A program made the position numbers and the translations under genes. This document shows, in pieces, positions 26,920 through 35,386 of a DNA stretch of 64,000 nucleotides; within the stretch, counting starts at the first letter, position 1, and each line of letters starts with the position of its first letter. The notes under the pieces are model-generated. The model saw only the letters and a list, made by a program, of their open reading frames with translations, had not been told where the DNA came from and made no database searches. The DNA comes from Pontimonas sp038118225 (GTDB lineage: Bacteria > Actinomycetota > Actinomycetes > Actinomycetales > Microbacteriaceae), in assembly GCA_038118225.1 (NCBI GenBank), contig JAYOHK010000001.1:62001-126000 (forward strand). The letters run 5' to 3'.

Positions 26920-28436
26920 GGACGCCTCCACACCCGGTTGTCACGCACGAGGAGTTGATCGGCCGAAGCAGGACCCCAGGTTCCTGGCAAGTAGCCCTCA
27001 GGCTGTCCTTGTTCTTCCCAGTAGCGCATCACGGGGTCAAGAATTCGCCACGACAGCTCAACCTCGCGGTGGCGGGGGAATAGTGGTGCGTCGCCCCGCA
27101 ACACGTCGAGAATCAAACGCTCATAGGCCTCTGGAGAGGTTTCGGTAAAAGCGTGGCCGTAACCGAAGTCCATCGTGACATTTCGCACCTGCATGGCAGG
27201 GCCCGGCACCTTCGAGGCGAAACGCATCGTCACACCCTCATCAGGCTGAACACGAATCACGAGGGCGTTTTGGCCGAGCTGGCCCTGCTTGATTTCTGGG
27301 AACAGGTGCGCGGGTGCATCTTTAAACACCACGGCGATTTCAGTTACCCGGCGACCCAGTCGCTTTCCGGCTCTGAGGTAGAACGGGGCGCCCTGCCAGC
27401 GGCGGTTGTTGACTTCTAAACGAATGGCCGCGTAGGTTTCGGTGCGCGAATCGTCGGGGATTCCATCTTCTTCGAGGTATCCCTTAACGTGCTGGCCACC
27501 CTGCCAACCAGAAAGGTAGTGGCCGCGAGCGGCGGCCGAGGGAATGTGTCCCAGCGGCGCAACTGCTGCGAGAACTTTTTCCTTCTCTGCGCGGACATCT
27601 TCCGCCTTCAACGAGACGGGCTCTTCCATAGCGGTAAGGGCAAGTAACTGGAGGAGGTGGTTTTGGATGACGTCTCTGGCAGCACCAATTCCGTCGTAAT
27701 AGCCCGCGCGTGATCCCACACCAATGTCCTCGGCCATCGTGATTTGAACGTGGTCGACGTAGTGGGCGTTCCAAATTGGCTCATACATTGAGTTGGCAAA
27801 ACGAAGAGCAAGAATGTTCTGGACGGTTTCCTTGCCCAAATAGTGGTCAATGCGGAAGACAGACTCCGCGGGGAACACACGCTCAACGGTCTGGTTGAGC
27901 TCTGCAGCACTCGCCTCGTCCTGACCAAACGGCTTCTCGATGATCACGCGGCGCCACTGACCCTTCGCACCTTGGGTGAGACCCGCGCGTGCCAATCCCT
28001 CGGTGACCACGGGGAATTGTGACGGCGGAATCGAGAAGTAATAGGCGTGATTGCCGGCAGTGCCGCGTTCGGCATCGAGTTCTGCCAATACCTCAGCGAG
28101 ACGGGTGAAGCCAGAATCATCGTCGAAGGTTCCCTCGACAAAGCGCAGACCACCAGCCAAGGTGTTAAAGACCTGCTCGCTGAATTCTTCCCGTGCATGA
28201 GCAGCAATCGACTCTTTGATCAGCGCACGGAACTGTTCATCATCCCAGTCTCGTCGCCCGTATCCCACGACGGAGAAACCGGGGTGCAATAGGCCACCTG
28301 CCGCGAGGTCATAAATCGCCGGGATCAACTTCTTAAACGCCAAGTCACCCGTCACACCAAAGATGACGAGTGAGCTGGGACCGGCTATGCGGGCAAGACG
28401 CCGGTCCTCTGGCAAGCGCAGAGGGTTTGGTTTCAC
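26916..28436 (-). CDS. zwf: Glucose-6-phosphate 1-dehydrogenase
   Basis: Oxidises glucose-6-phosphate to 6-phosphogluconolactone with NADP, first step of the oxidative pentose phosphate pathway. 506 aa. Coenzyme loop GVTGDLAFKKL at 27-37, EKPFG (168-171 region), active-site RIDHYLGKE at 195-203, and C-terminal MDFGYGHAF. GTG start overlapping the pgi stop as GTGA; its own stop overlaps opcA as ATGA. Confidence 0.97.
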   Translation of the reverse strand: MKPNPLRLPEDRRLARIAGPSSLVIFGVTGDLAFKKLIPAIYDLAAGGLLHPGFSVVGYGRRDWDDEQFRALIKESIAAHAREEFSEQVFNTLAGGLRFVEGTFDDDSGFTRLAEVLAELDAERGTAGNHAYYFSIPPSQFPVVTEGLARAGLTQGAKGQWRRVIIEKPFGQDEASAAELNQTVERVFPAESVFRIDHYLGKETVQNILALRFANSMYEPIWNAHYVDHVQITMAEDIGVGSRAGYYDGIGAARDVIQNHLLQLLALTAMEEPVSLKAEDVRAEKEKVLAAVAPLGHIPSAAARGHYLSGWQGGQHVKGYLEEDGIPDDSRTETYAAIRLEVNNRRWQGAPFYLRAGKRLGRRVTEIAVVFKDAPAHLFPEIKQGQLGQNALVIRVQPDEGVTMRFASKVPGPAMQVRNVTMDFGYGHAFTETSPEAYERLILDVLRGDAPLFPRHREVELSWRILDPVMRYWEEQGQPEGYLPGTWGPASADQLLVRDNRVWRRP

Positions 28437-30010
28437 GGGGAGAGAGCTCCTGCCTCGAGGAAGCGTTGAAGAGCCTCAACACTACCCACCTGAACAGTCA
28501 ACACCGGGCGTCCACGCTCGATCAACACTCCACGGTCTCCTGCAGATTGAGCGTTGACGAGGGTCGTGAAGTCAAACGGGTACCCGGGGATATCAATGTG
28601 GGCGTTGGGGACAACTTCGACTTGAACGAACACACCGTCGGGAGTGCCACCCTTGTGGAACTGGCCGGTGGAGTGCAAGAAGCGGGGACCAAAGCCGATG
28701 GTGACCGGTCGTCCCAGACGGGAGGCCAGGCCCTGACGGAGCGAGGAGGTGTCGTTCACCGCGAGACGATCTGCATACAACTGCACCGAGAGATAGCTGC
28801 TCGAGCCCACGTGAGCTGCGATAGCAGCCCATGCAGCCTTGTCATCGGTGATAGACGATGCGCCATCGGTGTTCAACCACAGTTTGGTGTCACCATATGC
28901 GCAATCAGGCTCCGGGGGAGTAGGACGTTGATCGAGTAGACCGCGTGCTGCGATTTTCGCGCTCTCGACATCTGGCTGGTCGAATGGGTTGAGCTCGAGA
29001 AGGTACCCCACGAAAGCAGTGGCGTATTCCCAGAGCAGAAATTGCGCACCAAGAGGTCCCGCGATACTCGAGTCACCTCGACCCTTACCGGCGAGGTCCA
29101 CGACCACGACATCTGCCAGGTTGCCGACAACTTCGGGAGAGTTTTCGTCTTCTGCCACCACAGGCAGAACACCCTTTCCGTCCTTACCCGTTGATTCGGC
29201 GACAAGCTGCTCGATCCAGTCACCAAGCCCCGGAGCATTCACTTCATCGGCCAACAAGATGGCGATGTCGCGCGCACCCGAGAGCGAGGCCGCCAGTGAC
29301 ACAGCTGGGTTTTCTGCGGAGGAAACTCTGAGGGAGTCCCACACAGCCCCTGCTTCCTCGACGATTTCCCTGGTGTTTACCCCGGCCAGAGTCGTGGGAA
29401 CAAGCCCAAAGGCCGTGAGGGCAGAGAATCGGCCTCCCACAGTGGGGTCGGCTAAGAACACGCGATGGCCCTTTGCCGAACTCTCTTGATGGAGAGGGGA
29501 GTTGGGGTCGGTGACGATGATCACGCGGTCAACAGGGTCGATTCCTTGATCACGGAAGGCTTGCTCAAAGCTTGCTCGAGCAGTGGCTGTCTCAACCGTG
29601 GTGCCTGACTTCGACGCGACCACGACAATCGTGTCCACCAGCTCGGTGTTCAATGACCGTGCAACTTGGTCGGGGTGAGTGGAGTCCACAATCTCGAGAG
29701 CAACCCCATCACGTTTTGCCATCACCTCGGGGGCGAGTGATGACCCACCCATTCCACACAGCACAACCCGCTGAATTCCACGTCCGGCGAACTCCTGACG
29801 GAGAGCCTCCAGCTCACCGACAAGCCCCAGCATGTCGCGAGGATCGGCAGTCCAGCCAAGGCGCTTTGATGACTCCTCTGTCGCCTCAGGACCCCAGAGC
29901 GTTGCCACCCCGGCAGCTACCTGCGCCGGAACATCGGCATCTACCAGGCGAGCTACACGCTCGTTTACTCCATCGACTCGGGTTCCGAGAGCGTCAACCG
30001 TCAGCGTCAT
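28433..30010 (-). CDS. pgi: Glucose-6-phosphate isomerase
   Basis: Interconverts glucose-6-phosphate and fructose-6-phosphate. 525 aa. SIS-domain motifs: VVLCGMGGSSLAPEVMAK and VVVASKSGTTVETA for phosphate binding, then GGRFSALTAFGLVP. The size and motif spelling are those of the shorter actinobacterial type found beside tal and zwf, not the roughly 550-aa E. coli type. ATG start shares an A with the tal TAA stop (TAATG). It lies in the operon between tal and zwf and feeds sugar phosphate into the oxidative branch. Confidence 0.94.
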   Translation of the reverse strand: MTLTVDALGTRVDGVNERVARLVDADVPAQVAAGVATLWGPEATEESSKRLGWTADPRDMLGLVGELEALRQEFAGRGIQRVVLCGMGGSSLAPEVMAKRDGVALEIVDSTHPDQVARSLNTELVDTIVVVASKSGTTVETATARASFEQAFRDQGIDPVDRVIIVTDPNSPLHQESSAKGHRVFLADPTVGGRFSALTAFGLVPTTLAGVNTREIVEEAGAVWDSLRVSSAENPAVSLAASLSGARDIAILLADEVNAPGLGDWIEQLVAESTGKDGKGVLPVVAEDENSPEVVGNLADVVVVDLAGKGRGDSSIAGPLGAQFLLWEYATAFVGYLLELNPFDQPDVESAKIAARGLLDQRPTPPEPDCAYGDTKLWLNTDGASSITDDKAAWAAIAAHVGSSSYLSVQLYADRLAVNDTSSLRQGLASRLGRPVTIGFGPRFLHSTGQFHKGGTPDGVFVQVEVVPNAHIDIPGYPFDFTTLVNAQSAGDRGVLIERGRPVLTVQVGSVEALQRFLEAGALSP

Positions 30011-31116
30011 TATGCGCCCTTAAGTGCCTCGTCAACGGTGCCGAGCAGGTCCCGCCAACTGTCAATGAACTTGGACACACCTTCGGCTTCGAGCGCGTTG
30101 GTGACCTCCTCATACGAGATCCCTAGCCCTGCGAGAGCATCTAGAACGCTCTGCGCATCCTCGTATTCACCCGTTACACGATCTCCATTGACGCCCCCTT
30201 GTTCGGCGGTAGCCATCAGGGTTTTTTCGGGCATGGTGTTCACCGTGTGGGCCACAGCAAGTTCCGTGACGTAGAGCGCCTGGGGGAGAGCGGGGTCTTT
30301 CACACCCGTTGAGGCCCAGAGAGGCCGCTGAACGTTCATCCCTTTTGCCTCGAGTGCCTTGGCGCGGTCTGAAGCGAAAAGGCGCTCGAAATCTTGGTAG
30401 GCCAACCGAGCGTTTGCGATACCGGCACGTGAGCGAAGGGCTTTGGCTTCATCGGTTCCGATTGCGTCCAATTTGGCGTCCACCGCCGTGTCCACGCGGG
30501 AGACAAAGAACGAGGCGACGGAGTGGATGGTACTGATGTCCACGCCACGCTCAAGTGCCTTTTCAATGCCTTGCAGGAACGCTTCAACCACTGCCTGGTA
30601 GCGCTCGAGCGAGAAGATCAAGGTCACGTTGACGCTGATTCCTCGCGCAATGGTTTCGGTAATGGCAGGAAGACCGGCGAGAGTCGCGGGAATCTTGATC
30701 AACACGTTCTCACGAGCCACCGAATCGAAGAGGGCCTGAGCCTGGTCGATGGTGCCCTGAGTGTCGTGGGCAAGCTCTGGCGACACCTCAATAGAGACAC
30801 GACCGTCTACGCCCTGAGTGGAGTGGTAGAGCGGCATGAAAATGTCGCACGCATTCCGCACGTCGTCGGTAGTCAGGGCGAAAACAGTTTCTTCTGCGGT
30901 TGAGCCCGCAGCAGCCTGCTCGGCGACCTGCGAGGCATAGGACGCACCACCAGAGATTGCCCCTTGGAAAATCGTCGGGTTGGTGGTGACACCGACAACG
31001 TTCACGGTGTCGACGAGCTCTTGCAGGTTTCCACTGTGAATGCGGTCACGCGAAAGATCATCGAGCCAAATGCTCACTCCGACATCGCTGAGTGCTTGGG
31101 TATTGGGGTTCGACAT
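30010..31116 (-). CDS. tal: Transaldolase
   Basis: Moves dihydroxyacetone units between sugar phosphates in the non-oxidative pentose phosphate pathway. 368 aa, TalB-type long actinobacterial subfamily: SIWLDDLSRDRIHSGNL, VVGVTTNPTIFQGAI, Schiff-base Lys141 in NVLIKIPAT, and NVTLIFSLERYQAV. ATG start with AGGAAGGA upstream, 17 nt after tkt. Co-transcribed with tkt and pgi. Confidence 0.96.
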   Translation of the reverse strand: MSNPNTQALSDVGVSIWLDDLSRDRIHSGNLQELVDTVNVVGVTTNPTIFQGAISGGASYASQVAEQAAAGSTAEETVFALTTDDVRNACDIFMPLYHSTQGVDGRVSIEVSPELAHDTQGTIDQAQALFDSVARENVLIKIPATLAGLPAITETIARGISVNVTLIFSLERYQAVVEAFLQGIEKALERGVDISTIHSVASFFVSRVDTAVDAKLDAIGTDEAKALRSRAGIANARLAYQDFERLFASDRAKALEAKGMNVQRPLWASTGVKDPALPQALYVTELAVAHTVNTMPEKTLMATAEQGGVNGDRVTGEYEDAQSVLDALAGLGISYEEVTNALEAEGVSKFIDSWRDLLGTVDEALKGA

Positions 31117-31133
31117 GACGAGTCCTTCCTGGC

Positions 31134-33215
31134 CTATCGGCCCACTACGGTCTTCGCGACCGCAACAACGTTTTCTGGCGTGATGCCAAATTCTTTGAAC
31201 AGGGTCTTGTAGTCGGCAGACGCACCAAAGTGCTCAATCGACACACATGCCCCGGAGTCACCGACGAATCGGTGCCAGCTTTGAGCGATACCCGCTTCGA
31301 CGCTGACGCGTGCGGTGACCGTGGGCGGCAGCACGCTGTCGCGGTAGGCCTGGTCCTGGGCGTCAAACCACTCAACACAGGGCATCGACACCACACGAGT
31401 GGAAATTCCTTCTGCTTCAAGTGCAGCGCGAGCATCGAGCGCCACGGACACTTCCGAACCCGTCGCAACCAAAATGAGCGCCACATCACCGCTCGCTTCG
31501 GCCAAGACATATCCTCCACGCGCGGTGAGGCTGGCAGAGGCAAGGGTGTCGGCAGTCGCTGCGCCCTCGCCGCGGGCAAGAACGGGCACTCCCTGGCGGG
31601 TAAGTGCAATACCTGCGGGTCCTTCACGACGCTCGAGCATGGTCTTCCATGCCCACGCCGTCTCATGAGCGTCAGCGGGTCGCACCATGTCCAAACCGGG
31701 AATAGCGCGGAGGCTTGCGAGTTGCTCAATCGGCTGGTGTGTGGGGCCGTCTTCACCGAGTGCTACTGAGTCATGGGTCCAAACAAAGATGCTGGGAACA
31801 CCCATCAATGCAGCGAGACGTACCGCTGGACGCATGTAGTCGGAGAAGATTAGGAAGGTTCCACCAAATGGGCGGGTCTTTCCGTGGAGGCTGATGCCGT
31901 TGAGGATCGAGCCCATCGCGTGTTCACGAATACCGAAGTGAAGGACACGACCGTAGGGGTCTGCGCTCCAGTGCCCAGTGCTGGACTCCACAGGCCCAAA
32001 GGACTTCACACCATTGATAGTGGTGAGGTTGGACTCCGCCAGGTCAGCAGATCCACCCCACAGTTCCGGCATGACGCCGGCGAGAGCGTTGATCACCATG
32101 CCAGATGCCTGGCGGGTTGCCAACGAATCGGTTCCCTCAAAGGTGGGAAGAACTGAGGCGAGATCCGGAAGTTCGTCCGCCTGAAGTCGCTCGAGCAACG
32201 CCTTCTTCTCGGGGTTGTTGGCAGCCCAGGAATCGAACTTCTTGTTCCAGTCGGTTTTCCACTCCGCCGCACGGGCAGCAAGTGAGCGGGTGTGCTCAAG
32301 AATCTCGGGCGCAACGGCAAAATGCTCGTCGGGGTTGAAACCGAGGATTTTCTTAGTTTCGGCGATTTCGTCGGCTCCCACTGCGGAACCGTGAATCTTT
32401 CCGGTGTTCTTCTTGGTGGGGGCAGGCCAGCCGATAATTGTCTTGACCATGATCAACGACGGCTTGTCGGTCTCAGCTTTAGCCTTCTCAATCGCAGCCA
32501 AGAGGGCGTCGGCGTCTTCGTTGTAGTTGGCGTCGCTTCCAAAGTCCACTTCCTGGACGTGCCAGCCGTAGGCCTGATAGCGAGCCTTCACGTCTTCGGT
32601 GAAGGCAATATCAGTGTCGTCTTCGATCGAGATCTTGTTCGCGTCATAGAGGACGACCAAGCGGCCTAGCTTCTGGTGACCCGCAAGGCTTGCGGCCTCG
32701 CTCGTGACGCCTTCCTGAAGATCTCCATCGCTGGCGATGACGTAGGTGTAGTGGTCAAACGGAGATTCGCCCTCAGCGGTGTCTGGGTCGAACAGGCCTC
32801 GTTCGAAACGCTGCGCATATGCGAAACCAGTTGCCGAGGCAAGACCCTGACCAAGTGGTCCCGTGGTGATCTCAACACCATCGGTGTGCCCATATTCAGG
32901 GTGTCCCGGGGTTTTAGAGCCCCATGTGCGAAGGGCCTTCAAATCGTCGAGCTCCAGCCCAAAGCCGCCGAGGAACAACTGGACATACTGCGTCAGTGAC
33001 GAGTGTCCTGCGGAGAGGATGAAGCGGTCGCGTCCCAGCCACTGCGGATCAGTGGGGTCGTGGCGCATGATCTTTTGGTAGAGCAGGTAGGCCACTGGCG
33101 CCAGGCTCATCGCGGTTCCAGGGTGTCCGTTCCCTACTTTTTCAACAGCGTCTGCGGCGAGCAAACGAGCTGTATCAACGGCAATACGGTCATTTTCGGA
33201 GAAAACCGAAGTCAT
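31134..33215 (-). CDS. tkt: Transketolase
   Basis: Thiamine-diphosphate enzyme moving two-carbon units in the non-oxidative pentose phosphate pathway. 693 aa. Motifs: GNGHPGTAMSLAPVAYLLY, ILSAGHSSLTQY, GPLGQGLASATGFAYA, ThDP-binding SDGDLQEGVTSEAASLAGH..NKISIEDDTD, and catalytic EDGPTHQPIEQLA in the pyrimidine domain. ATG start. First gene of the minus-strand pentose phosphate operon, with a TATACT -10 about 96 nt upstream. Confidence 0.97.
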   Translation of the reverse strand: MTSVFSENDRIAVDTARLLAADAVEKVGNGHPGTAMSLAPVAYLLYQKIMRHDPTDPQWLGRDRFILSAGHSSLTQYVQLFLGGFGLELDDLKALRTWGSKTPGHPEYGHTDGVEITTGPLGQGLASATGFAYAQRFERGLFDPDTAEGESPFDHYTYVIASDGDLQEGVTSEAASLAGHQKLGRLVVLYDANKISIEDDTDIAFTEDVKARYQAYGWHVQEVDFGSDANYNEDADALLAAIEKAKAETDKPSLIMVKTIIGWPAPTKKNTGKIHGSAVGADEIAETKKILGFNPDEHFAVAPEILEHTRSLAARAAEWKTDWNKKFDSWAANNPEKKALLERLQADELPDLASVLPTFEGTDSLATRQASGMVINALAGVMPELWGGSADLAESNLTTINGVKSFGPVESSTGHWSADPYGRVLHFGIREHAMGSILNGISLHGKTRPFGGTFLIFSDYMRPAVRLAALMGVPSIFVWTHDSVALGEDGPTHQPIEQLASLRAIPGLDMVRPADAHETAWAWKTMLERREGPAGIALTRQGVPVLARGEGAATADTLASASLTARGGYVLAEASGDVALILVATGSEVSVALDARAALEAEGISTRVVSMPCVEWFDAQDQAYRDSVLPPTVTARVSVEAGIAQSWHRFVGDSGACVSIEHFGASADYKTLFKEFGITPENVVAVAKTVVGR

Positions 33216-33311
33216 GAAGGGGAGTCCTTTGTGTGGATTTCAACAGGGGCCACTCCAGGGCCTCTACGGTGACCCGATCAGCCAACAATTGACTGGGCGG
33301 AGAGTAGGACA

Positions 33312-33317
33312 AGTATA
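33312..33317 (-). promoter_or_regulatory. -10 element TATACT for the tkt operon
   Basis: TATACT is the best -10 in the 164-nt gap between divergent tkt and ctaB. It would give a leader of about 90 nt. The leader contains a second TANNNT (TACTCT) but no obvious strong hairpin. Confidence 0.5.
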
Positions 33318-33364
33318 TCGAGTGGCTTCCATCAACCTCTCAGGCCGCGCTCCTACGAGCGACT

Positions 33365-33370
33365 TAGAAT
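33365..33370 (+). promoter_or_regulatory. -10 element TAGAAT, near-leaderless start of ctaB
   Basis: TAGAAT ends 9 nt before the ctaB ATG; no ribosome binding site. A leader of 0-3 nt is expected. Confidence 0.5.
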
Positions 33371-33379
33371 GGGCGAGAC

Positions 33380-34327
33380 ATGAACCACTCTGCTGCCTCG
33401 ACGACTGAGTCGTCCTCTCCGACTGGTTCGTGGAGTGCCACCGTGAAGGCTTACGTCGCTCTCACAAAGCCCCGCGTCATAGAGCTTCTCCTCGTGACTA
33501 CCGCGCCTGTGATGGTCTTGGCAGAGCGTGGAATTCCCAATTTGTGGTTGATGTTCTTCACCCTCTTGGGCGGTTCCTTGAGTGCGGGAAGTGCGAACGC
33601 CTTCAACAGCTATATCGACCGCGACATCGACCGCGACATGCACCGCACCTCTAGCCGTCCTCTCGTGACTGGCGCGGTGAGCGAGCGCCATGCACTTCGA
33701 TTTGCCTGGATTCTCGGATTCACCTCGTTTGTGCTCCTTGCGCTGACCACCAACTTGCTCGCCGCGGCACTTTCTCTTGCGGCCATCCTGTTCTACGTCT
33801 TCATCTACACCCTGTGGCTCAAGCGACGAAGCGAACAAAACATCATCTGGGGCGGCATCGCGGGCTGTTTCCCCGTCCTCATTGGCTGGGCAGCGGTGAC
33901 CGGCACGCTGTCCTGGGAAGCGCTGATTTTGTTCCTCGTGGTGTTCTTGTGGACGCCCCCGCACTATTGGCCGCTGTCGATGCGCTACCGCGAGGACTAC
34001 GGCTCGGTGGGTGTGCCAATGTTGGCTGTTGTTCGCCCCGCCGGACTCGTCAGCGTCCAGGTCGTGCTCTACGCCTGGGCGACCGTGGTGACGTCACTGT
34101 TGCTCATTCCCATCGCACCGATGGGTTGGATTTACACCGTCGCCGCAGTACTAAGCGGAGGTTGGTTCATCATCGAGTCCCACCAGCTGTATGCCCGTGC
34201 ACGCCGTGGCGAAGAAGACCTAAAGCCCATGAAGGTCTTTCACTCGAGCATCAGCTATCTGACGCTGTTGTTCATCGCCGTAGCAATCGACCCGCTTATC
34301 CCTGCGCTGGCGCTTCTTCCCGGGTAG
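33380..34327 (+). CDS. ctaB: Protoheme IX farnesyltransferase (heme O synthase)
   Basis: Integral membrane UbiA-family prenyltransferase that converts heme B to heme O for cytochrome oxidase. 315 aa, about nine transmembrane helices. The first Asp-rich motif is in NAFNSYIDRDIDRDMHRTSSRPL (split around residue 75-95) and the second in the loop with YREDYGSVGVPML. ATG start after a TAGAAT -10. Its 3' end overlaps the convergent ctaA by 32 nt; the two enzymes act in sequence on heme. Confidence 0.95.
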   Translation: MNHSAASTTESSSPTGSWSATVKAYVALTKPRVIELLLVTTAPVMVLAERGIPNLWLMFFTLLGGSLSAGSANAFNSYIDRDIDRDMHRTSSRPLVTGAVSERHALRFAWILGFTSFVLLALTTNLLAAALSLAAILFYVFIYTLWLKRRSEQNIIWGGIAGCFPVLIGWAAVTGTLSWEALILFLVVFLWTPPHYWPLSMRYREDYGSVGVPMLAVVRPAGLVSVQVVLYAWATVVTSLLLIPIAPMGWIYTVAAVLSGGWFIIESHQLYARARRGEEDLKPMKVFHSSISYLTLLFIAVAIDPLIPALALLPG

Positions 34328-35201
34328 CAAGCAGCGCCGACACCACAAGCGCCACGATCACGCTGGCGAGCACCATGTGAATGCCCACGGCCAGTTCTGG
34401 TAAGCCGTTGCGCGCTTGATACAGGCCGATTGCAATTTGGGCCAGCACTAAGGCAACGGTGGCAACAAGTGTGCGTCGAAGGCGGGGGAGCGCCACACGA
34501 GTCGCCCAGATCAACGCGATGATACTCAGGCCAAACACTGCGTAGGACGGCCAAGAGTGAATGTGTTGGAGCATCTCGGAGTTAAGGCCATTCCTCGCGG
34601 CTCCACCATCGCCAGCGTGGGGGCCAGAGCCTGTGGTGACAATGCCCATCACTATTGAGACTCCGAGAGCAACGAGAAGAGCCCAGATCACGCCAGAGAG
34701 CGCGCTGGGCACATTCTTTCGACCTGTCGACCGGCCCACACGGACGCGATAGAGCAACACAGCGGCCAATCCAACAAGGACAGCGGAGAGCAAATAGTGC
34801 AAGCCCACGACGTATGGATTGAGGTCGGTCAGCACGGTGATGCCGCCAATCACGGCTTGGCCCGGGATTCCGAGGCCTAGGGCAAGAGAGAGACGAAGAA
34901 GCTCTGGACGCTCAAGGCGCTGCCGGACCACCATGAGAAACATTCCAATGGCAATTAGCACCAGCACGAAGGTGAGGAGACGGTTTGCAAACTCGATGAC
35001 GCCGTGAAGTCCCATTTCAGGAGTTGTCACGTACGACTCAGCGGTGCACTGAGGCCAGGTCGGACAGCCCAATCCCGAACCCGTCAGACGAACGGCCCCA
35101 CCGGTACCAATGATGACGATCTGGCTGATCAATGACGCCCAGGCGAAGAAGCGTACTCGGGCGTCAATGGTGTCGGGGAACCATTTCCACAGCGTTCTCA
35201 C
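34296..35201 (-). CDS. ctaA: Heme A synthase (CtaA/Cox15)
   Basis: Membrane enzyme that oxidises heme O to heme A. 301 aa with about eight transmembrane helices in two four-helix halves. Visible: TGGAVRLTGSGLGCPTWPQC with the conserved cysteine pair, HGVIEFANR in the first half, QAVIGGITVLTDLNPYVVGLH, and His-containing QHIHSWPSYAV and VGIHMVLAS in the second half for heme binding. GTG start; weak Shine-Dalgarno. Divergent from sufB. Confidence 0.94.
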   Translation of the reverse strand: MRTLWKWFPDTIDARVRFFAWASLISQIVIIGTGGAVRLTGSGLGCPTWPQCTAESYVTTPEMGLHGVIEFANRLLTFVLVLIAIGMFLMVVRQRLERPELLRLSLALGLGIPGQAVIGGITVLTDLNPYVVGLHYLLSAVLVGLAAVLLYRVRVGRSTGRKNVPSALSGVIWALLVALGVSIVMGIVTTGSGPHAGDGGAARNGLNSEMLQHIHSWPSYAVFGLSIIALIWATRVALPRLRRTLVATVALVLAQIAIGLYQARNGLPELAVGIHMVLASVIVALVVSALLATREEAPAQG

Positions 35202-35224
35202 AAGAAAATTCCCTGTTCTTTCAG

Positions 35225-35235
35225 CTGATAATCAG
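35225..35235. promoter_or_regulatory. 11-bp palindrome CTGATAATCAG between ctaA and sufB
   Basis: A perfect palindrome centred on an A, with a TANNNT (TAACAT) immediately to its right, in the 185-nt divergent region. The core resembles a Fur-family operator half-site arrangement. With no sufR gene beside the operon, it is a candidate metal- or Fe-S-responsive operator. One short palindrome may be chance. Confidence 0.3.
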
Positions 35236-35386
35236 TAACATTTGGGGAGGCGCTGACGCCATTGCCATCTCCGACCGGTTAACCCGCGGGGTTGTGGCTC
35301 ACGGGAAGTGTAAGCCACCGCGCCTACGAACCGCTGAGAGCCAAGGATGGCAACTACGTCCGCTACATGGCCCGAGGAGGAAATTG

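Noticed and set aside
31145..31756. 203-aa open frame in another minus frame of tkt
   Set aside because: Same-strand frame shadow; transketolase is continuous here.
35132..35386. 85-codon upstream extension of sufB
   Set aside because: SufB family starts near the ATG at 35387, which has GAGGAGG; the extension overlaps ctaA on the other strand and the intergenic region.
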